Source: Trametes villosa
Lineage: Eukaryota > Basidiomycota > Agaricomycetes > Polyporales > Polyporaceae
Length of the DNA: 64,000 nt
Direction: 5' to 3'
Assembly (NCBI GenBank): GCA_002964805.2
Contig: PUDQ02000036.1
Coordinates: 186,001-250,000 of the forward strand
The notes beneath the pieces are model-generated. The model searched no databases and was not told the DNA's origin. It saw nothing but the letters and a program-made list of their open reading frames with translations. Of the stretch, positions 57,681-64,000 are shown in pieces (positions within the stretch are counted from its first letter, which is position 1; each line of letters starts with the position of its first letter). Made by a program: the position numbers and the translations under genes.

Positions 57681-58320
57681 CTAGAACTTCCCCTCCCCAG
57701 CCTCCAGAACCTCATACCCACCCCCAGGCAACACCACCCTGCCCTGACCCACGCGGCGGCGCTTGTACGCACAAACCGACGCGACGACGCCGAAGAGCGC
57801 GAGCAGGACAGGGACGAACACGAAGGGCGACGCGAGCCCGCCTGCGCACCCCGCGTGGATCCCTCCCGCTCCGGCGCTTGCGGGGTTGGCGGCGAGGACG
57901 GTCTGCTCGGGGAGCGACCGGCGCCACACCGTGACCGCGGCGGGACTGAGCTCTGCGGTCGCGTTCGGAGCTAGGGGTGCATGCATCGTCAGCGGTGCGG
58001 GGAGATACGGGTAAAATTGGAGAGAAAGGACTGACCGACGCCAGGCCCGCAGCGGGCCACCTCCGCGGCGACGAGCGCGTCGAACTGCTGCGGCGTGCAC
58101 ACCGTCTGCAGGCACGTCGGGTTCACCTTCACCGGCGACTCGCTGCACTCGCAGTCCCGCGCGCTGCAAGTCCCAGTCGGTCAGCGCAGCTCTGAGGGCA
58201 AGGCCGTCGAGGACGGAGGGGCACGCACAAGGACTCCTCGATCGTGCCGCAGGTGTCGGAGAAGACGGAGACGCGGCCGGCGTGCAGGCAGAAGAAGTCG
58301 CACTCGGCGGGGACGGACAT
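57681..58320 (-). CDS. Gene P: short CFEM single-pass membrane protein without PY motif
   Basis: Minus-strand model 58320-58229, 58163-58036, 57970-57681 (two 65-nt introns, phases 2 and 1), 169 aa. Starts MSVPAECDFFC and aligns end to end with the CFEM of I and J: ECDFFC, DTC, RDCECSE, TCLQTVC, ARC. Then a short linker with one N-glycosylation site (NAT), membrane segment SPFVFVPVLLALFGVVASVCAY, KRRR, and a ~25-residue tail containing GGGYEVLEAG (a YxxL-type sequence) instead of PPxY. The first ATG after the presumed promoter is at the CFEM; in-frame SVLALIDI just upstream could be part of a signal peptide if translation starts earlier. Looks like a minimal form of the I/J subfamily. Confidence 0.8.
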
Positions 58321-58507
58321 GATGTCGATGAGGGCTAGGACTGACGTCGGTCGGTCGGGGGTGATAGCCTGCGACTGGGGATCTGCAGGCACGGAAGGGG
58401 TGAGCTTCGTCGAACGGTGAATTGAGTAGCACACGGGCGGCTCACCTGCGAGATGTCGAGGACTACGCTCGTATAATGTGGAGGTCAACCTCTGGAGTCA
58501 CTCGCAC

Positions 58508-58515
58508 TTATAACC
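58508..58515 (-). promoter_or_regulatory. TATA-like element of gene P
   Basis: GTTATAAG on the minus strand, ~190 bp before the ATG. A GTGAGC...CAG intron fits in the 5' UTR between them. Confidence 0.5.
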
Positions 58516-58539
58516 CCCTCGTCGAGCGTCCTAGCGATG

Positions 58540-59696
58540 ATAGACCCCCGCGCGCAGTCCAAGGATCGCCATGCCATCCACCCCAAGCGCGTCCGAAGGT
58601 TCAAACCAACCGCTGATTTTCCCAACACGGCGCACCATCGTCCGTCCACCCCCCCCCTGGAGGAGGCGCGTCCGTCGATCGCGCACTGGGCCGCAACTGC
58701 CATGGGACCGGACGCTACGCGATTTTGATTGAGCGGGTCACATTGCACTTATGGGCGCTGCTCGAGAGCGCTGGCCCTGGCGACGCGGGTGATCGTGCCT
58801 CGGGGATTGAGGCGAGTCGGGGAAGATACCGAGCTGGAACGGCCGGCGGCATCCTCGAGGCGAATGGAGGTGAGGAAGGAGGAGAAGCCTCAAGCGCCCA
58901 GGGGAGGCAGCTCGGTGTCTGCCGGCGGCAGCGTCGGCGCCACGTGGAGTGATAGACGCTCCCGCTTCCCAGCTTCCACGTCGCCTCCGGAGCTCGACCA
59001 CGACACTCTCACCCACAGCAGCTCGCAGCTCTCATGGTCAGGCGCGCGGGAGTTTGTCCATTTGTCCATTTAAATACCTGAACCCCCTTAATAACCTCCT
59101 TCAAACATTTTTGTTAGGGCAGCGCGTATGTGCTCACAAAAACCGACACAGCCTTCTTGCATTCACAACCTGCGGGCAAGGTGGTGCGAATCGATCACGA
59201 CGCCGAAGACCCTCATCAAACGCAGTATAGACAGTTCTTGCACAGGATGGTATACACCTGGTCTATCTCTGATGGAGGCGTCCCATACTGAGCAGCGCTG
59301 CTTCTCAACAGGGTGCGTCCTGACAGACCTCCAGGCGGTACCTGTCATCGGGCCGATGTTCTATCAACAACATAATCTCCGGCGCAGGCCCCTGCTCCGT
59401 AGGCCTCCCTGCTCTGGGTACTTCGAAGCACCCAGGAATGCACTCGATGAGAGCCGCGGCTCACATGATAGCAGCATGCTCGCATCCGGGTCTCCTGCTG
59501 GGACCGCGCAGGCGAACATATTCTATCCGCTGCGCAGATGGGTGACAGCGAAGGCGGCGCGCTGATGGGACACACGACACACGTTGATCCCTATCACTCC
59601 GCTCTAGCTTCTCACTCCCGCCCGCCCGTCTCCTCAAGCTCACTCTCTCGAGCCTCGCAAGGCGCGCCCGGCCGCCCTCGCTTACGCTCCCCCACC
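58540..59696. other. Intergenic between divergent genes P and Q
   Basis: About 1.15 kb; no gene recognised. The CT-rich stretch at ~59620-59690 is probably the core promoter of gene Q. Confidence 0.5.
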
Positions 59697-61323
59697 ATGC
59701 ATCCACCGTCACGCCTCTCGGCTCCGCTCGCTCTGCTGGCCTTCGCGTTCAGCCTCGGACTGCCCGCCACTCTTTCTGCGAGCACGCTGCAAAATGTGAC
59801 GGTCGACGACACGGACGGGAGCCCCTCGGGCGGGTTCCGGATCGTGTACGAGCCGCCGGGCGTGTGGAGCACGGGCCAGAACTGCACGACGTGCGAGGCG
59901 CAGGTCGACCGGACGCTCGCGCGCGACGGGACCTGGCACGACGTCAGCTTCATCTCGGACAACCCGCCCCCCAGCCCGATCAGCGCGACGCTCACGTTCG
60001 ACGGTGAGTTTTGTGTAACTCGTGACTTCTAGCGCGTCGGCGTGTGGGCGGTCGCTAACGCGAATGTGCTGCGGCGACACAGGCGTCGCGGTGTATGCGT
60101 ACTGCATCATCACGCGCTCGTTCTCGAACCCGAACGGTAACTGGGACCTGTCGTTCCTGATCGACGGAGAGCAGGCGGGGACGTTCAAGCTCGCCCCGAA
60201 CGGCGATAATACCTATCAGTATAATGTGCCAGTGTATGCGAACACCTCACTCACGTCCGGCACGCATACGTTCACGATGGTCGTGGGGCACCCTGGGGGG
60301 CAGTCTGCGCTCGCGCTGCTGGACTACATGATGTTCACGTACGTACTGCGTCACTTGCCCGCGCTACTCCCGATTGACTAAGGGCTCGATATTTAATACA
60401 GGCAAGAAGTCGAAACTACACCTTCCTCTGGTGGGTCCAGCGTATCGCCCGGTCCGTCGAGCGTAGCACCCGGCCCATCAGCACCCAGCCCCTCCAACTC
60501 CTCGCCCACCTCCCCATCTCCCGCAAACGACGCATCCACACACACCTCCTCTTCCTCCACAACAACCATCGCGCTCTCCGTCTCCCTCGGCGTCGCCGCC
60601 CTCCTCGCCCTCATTGCAGGCGTGTTCTTCTTCACCCGCCGCCGCTACCGCCGCCGCTACGCGCAGCCCGCAACCTCCTCCGCCTTGGATTCCAACGGCG
60701 ACAAAGACGCCGGCGACCCGGGAGACCCGCCGTCCACGCCCGGCTTCCACGTCCTGCCGATCTTCCCTGCGCGTAGCGTGCACGAGTCTCAGGTGGCGCA
60801 TCCATTCATCATCCCCCCGCCGCCGTCCCCACCTGCGCCCTCGCCGTCGAACGCGACGAGCTACACGTGGCTGCCCTCGGCGGGCGCGTACGTCGCGCGC
60901 AAGGGCGCCTCGCCCTCAGAGTCGCCCTCCGTGCACTCCACTGCCTCGAAATCGGCGACGCGCATGGACGCGGAGCTCCCGCCGATCCCGCAGTTGCCTT
61001 CGGGGAGCGGGGGCGGCGTGTCCTCGCACGAGCCCAGCACGACCGCACTCGCTCCCGCTCCCGCTCCCGCACCAGCTTGGGCCTCGGCGCGGACTACGCA
61101 GCGGTACGTGCAAAACGACGAGACGCTGTCTCCAGCTAGTCTCTCCCCGGCCTCGGCCTCGGCGTTGGGGAGCTGGAAGGCGCGGCCAGCGGAGGTCGCG
61201 CCCCCCGTGTCCCCAGGGGCGAGTCTAAGTCAGGCGGGAGGAGGGGCGGGGCTGCCGTCCGTGGGGAGTGAGTTCGGGGCGGAAGACGAGGGGCCGCCGC
61301 CGTATGCGCCGCGAGCTTCGTGA
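59697..61323 (+). CDS. Gene Q: basidiomycete-type ectodomain membrane protein, PPPYAPR tail
   Basis: Model 59697-60003, 60083-60338, 60402-61323 (79- and 63-nt introns, phases 1 and 2), 494 aa. Signal peptide MHPPSRLSAPLALLAFAFSL. The ectodomain (~30-190) has NVTVDDTDG, NCTTCEAQVDRT, GTWHDVSF, VAVYAYCI, DLSFLIDGEQAGTF, YNVPVYAN, and LLDYMMFT, the pattern of a very common family of mushroom membrane proteins with a beta-sandwich-like ectodomain of unknown ligand. A Ser/Pro stalk, membrane segment TIALSVSLGVAALLALIAGVFF, RRRYRRRY, and a long Pro/Ser tail ending EGPPPYAPRAS. Not a CFEM protein and with different intron phases, yet it ends with the same PY motif as A-G. Confidence 0.87.
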
Positions 61324-61578
61324 GGAGCGTTTGTTTTTCTCGGTCACTTTATGCATTTGTCTATCTAATGATGGGAGGAGGGAGTCATTATGTACCGTAG
61401 CCCGCCTCGGAATATACACTCGTTTTACAACCCCTCTGCGTGTTGATTGCGAGTACGCCTTCAAATCAATGGACTCACTCGAGCGGGGAGATTTCATTAG
61501 TAACACTAAGTCAGCACACCCACACATCCTAGCTCCTAGCCCCTATATAATACATCCAACACTTCCAATGTCGTACGT

Positions 61579-63631
61579 TTAAACCGGCACCGCCGTGATA
61601 TACCCCCACATCAGCGGCGAGTCGCTCTTTGCAACAGCAACGACGCGCCAGCCCGCGGCGCGCGCGAGCGCGGCGAGCTCGCGCAGCGTGCGCTCGCACG
61701 AGTTCAGCATCGTCATCATCTGCCCGCCGGCCGTCAGCGTCAGCGTCAGTCTCATCGATCGGGAGCATCGTATGCGGGCACGGAGATGTAAAGGCAGGGG
61801 AGGGAAAGGAAGGGGAGGGGGAGGAGGGGGGACGTAGCACTCACGATCATGTCGCTCGAGGACGCATAGGGGAAGAGAAGGGGATGACGGACGGCGAGCG
61901 TGTTCGGGGGCTCGACGATCTTGATGTCGGAGGCGTCTGAGTCGGCCTCAGGAGCGGGTTCGGGGCACGCGAGTGGGAGGATGATCTCGTGTAGAATCAG
62001 CTTCGTGTCCGGGCCCGCCGCCGCGCGGAGGCGCGTCAGAATCCTACAACCAGCCCAAATCAGCCACACTTTCCCTATGAACGCGGTGCAAGGATAGAGC
62101 AGAACGCACCTGACGCAGTCCTCGTCCGTCTGGTTGTGCATGACGCGCGCGACGATGTACGCCGCGGGGTGCTCGACCACGCCTCCGCTCACGCCCGGGA
62201 CGCTCAGCGCCGCGGGCTGCGGCTCGAAGAAGTCCTGGCCCTGGAAGGTGACGCGGCCCGCGTCGAACAGCTCTTGGTGCTTCGTTCCCCACACCTACAT
62301 ATATGCGCACCGTCCGTCAGAGGGGATGAGGTGAAGGAGAGAGGGAGAGAGGAGGGAAGGGTGCGAACCTTGCGCGCGATGGCGGCGGTCTGCGGGCGGT
62401 CCTGCACGATGAGCCGGAGGTGCGGGTGCGCCGCCGCGAGGCGGACCGCGACGGACCCGACCCCGCCGCCCACATCCACGACAACCGAGCCCTCCGGCAG
62501 CTTGTCCCACGCAAACACTACCCCCCACCATCAATACAACCCTCATTAACCAACGCCCAAACGCAACGCACCAGCCCTGTCCCCAATACTCAGCCGGCCC
62601 TCGGTCGCGGCCCCGAATCCCATCGCGCGCCCGACGAGCGCGATCTTCGGCGCGTTCTCCGGCAGCTCGAGGAACGCGTAGTGCGAGAGCTCCGTCTTGA
62701 ACGCGTACTGGAACGCGCTGGGCGGCTTGGCGGCCGTGTCTTTCGAGGGGAGGAGCCATTCGTGGATCGAGGGGATCGTCTTGAACTGCTCGCCCGCGCT
62801 GGAGGGTAGGTGTCGTCAGCGATCGGGAGGGAGGGAGAAGGGGGGAGAGGGGATACGGTACGCCATGGCGATGAAGGCAGCGACGCAGTTCGTGTCGTCG
62901 TACTTCTTGCTCGGCCTGGGTGGACGTTAGGAGCGTTTCTCAACGTAATCGCCAGGAAACGTACACGTTCTTCAGTTCTTCCAACGTCTTTCCCGTGTCT
63001 ATGACGCTCGACAGACGGTTGAGCACGAACACGTCCGGCTCGACCTCGCGGACGAAGTGGTACGTCGCGAGAAGGCGCAAAACATGGCCTGAAAAGAGCG
63101 GTCAGCTCCGACTCAAGGTCGACACGGGGAAAAGACTTACTGATTTTGACGGGATCGCTGTGCGCGACGTCGGATCGTGCGGCTGCCTCTTTGCCAAGAA
63201 CGACCTCGTCAATGCGGCGCGCAATCCCGTTTGCGTGCAGCCCCGCTGAGCCGGCCCCGCGCAAGATCTCGACGGTGTGGCTCGCTTCGAGGAACGCGAG
63301 GGCGGCGGTGAGCTGGGGCTACAATGGAGTATCAGTGCCTCGTACACAATATGAACACGTTGGAGTTACACACATAAAAGAGAGCCTGGGCGACCGCCAA
63401 GTTCGGATTGATGACAGAAGCCGCGAGGCGGTTGCACGCCGCCGTGATGAGTGCAGACGCGTTGGACACCGCTGGGTCCGAGGTCAAGGCATCCGCCGCA
63501 GCTTGCTCAGGCTGGGACGGGATGTCGAGAGAGGGGTATTTGAGGCCATGTTGGGTGTAGACGCGGTCGATGTCGTCGAGAGCAGCGCCAATGGTGGCAT
63601 GAAGCTCTCTGAGGGACGCGATGGAGCTCAT
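61579..63631 (-). CDS. SAM-dependent O-methyltransferase (plant OMT type)
   Basis: Nine exons on the minus strand: 63631-63374, 63318-63141, 63088-62965, 62915-62862, 62798-62572, 62517-62369, 62294-62110, 62043-61845, 61719-61579; all GT-AG, frame kept throughout, 504 aa. N-terminal helical/dimerisation region (to ~250), then the Rossmann-type methyltransferase domain. SAM-binding motif I is VVVDVGGGVGSVAVRLA with downstream acidic/aromatic VQDRPQ. MHNQTDEDCVRIL corresponds to the LHDWxDExC motif that carries the catalytic His, and LILHEIILP follows. It should methylate a hydroxyl on a small aromatic metabolite; the substrate is unknown and no biosynthetic cluster is visible here. The last intron (125 nt) is longer than the others. 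Confidence 0.9.
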
Positions 63632-64000
63632 GGCGAAGTACTAGGCGTTCCAGTTGAGAGGGGTGTATGCGGTTGCTGGTGAATGCGCACAACACCCTGT
63701 GCGCACTTATATTGCCCCTACATGCCGTTCCTGCCGGTTGGCCAACGTAAGACGTCCATGTAGCATACACCCTCGAACTACGGGGACGAGCAGAGCCTGT
63801 GATTCCAGTCAGTCGTGTTCGTGGCCGCAGTACGACGCGGTGCGAACAACCACTCCACTCACACGTAGAGCGTGGAGTCGCCGCATGCCGAGGCTTCGAC
63901 GTGTTCCCGGCTTGTGCTTCTCCTGTGGCCCTCGAGAGTGCTGTGATGGAGGGAGCCTGGTTCGTGGACATTTACAGAGACGCGGCCGCGGGCGTGCGCC
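63632..64000. other. Upstream region of the O-methyltransferase, no further gene seen
   Basis: The promoter of the minus-strand gene lies here (TATATTG-like stretch near 63708). No other feature recognised before the window ends. Confidence 0.45.

Noticed and set aside
1..64000. tRNA, rRNA or CRISPR features
   Set aside because: None seen by eye; no TFC-box-like internal promoter with a matching cloverleaf was recognised, though a covariance search was not possible.

Overview
The window looks like nuclear DNA of a filamentous basidiomycete, most likely an Agaricomycete. The support is many short GT-AG introns (mostly 45-130 nt), GC-rich codon use, CFEM-domain surface proteins, and the two-part ectodomain plus single membrane segment family seen at 59.7-61.3 kb. 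All gene models were spliced by eye from reading frame, splice consensus and phase; none is backed by transcripts.

Left flank (1-3.6 kb): the 3' part of a class V aminotransferase / cysteine-desulfurase-like gene, then a conserved-looking proline-rich protein of unknown function. From 4 to 11 kb, on the minus strand, lie two related single-pass membrane proteins (A, B), decayed copies of the same family, and a GPI-type CFEM protein. From 11 to 24.8 kb I see no convincing gene. This stretch holds a 1.5 kb duplication of the upstream region of the next gene, an 836-bp segment present in only one of the two copies, and a ~300-bp tandem duplication. A RhoGAP-domain gene occupies 24.85-27.15 kb.

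Right half (29-61.3 kb): an array of surface proteins. Four plus-strand CFEM-TM genes (D-G) are followed by a plus-strand CFEM-GPI gene (H), six minus-strand TM genes (I-N), a CFEM-GPI gene (O), a short CFEM-TM gene (P) and a TM gene with a different ectodomain (Q). Nearly all TM members end in a cytoplasmic [L/P]-P-x-Y motif. The CFEM genes share the same two intron positions and phases (phase 2 between Cys3 and Cys4, phase 1 after Cys8), whether their C-terminus is a GPI signal or a TM segment plus long tail. Genes K-N appear to have lost the CFEM domain but keep promoter, membrane segment and tail. A nine-exon O-methyltransferase gene closes the window.

My reading (inference): this is an expanding, locally duplicated family of fungal cell-surface proteins in which ectodomains diversify or decay while a membrane segment and a PY-motif tail, a possible docking site for WW-domain proteins such as Rsp5/NEDD4-type ubiquitin ligases or their adaptors, are kept. 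Main uncertainties are the 5' ends: the TM members have no clear signal peptide after their first ATG, while the three GPI-type CFEM genes do.
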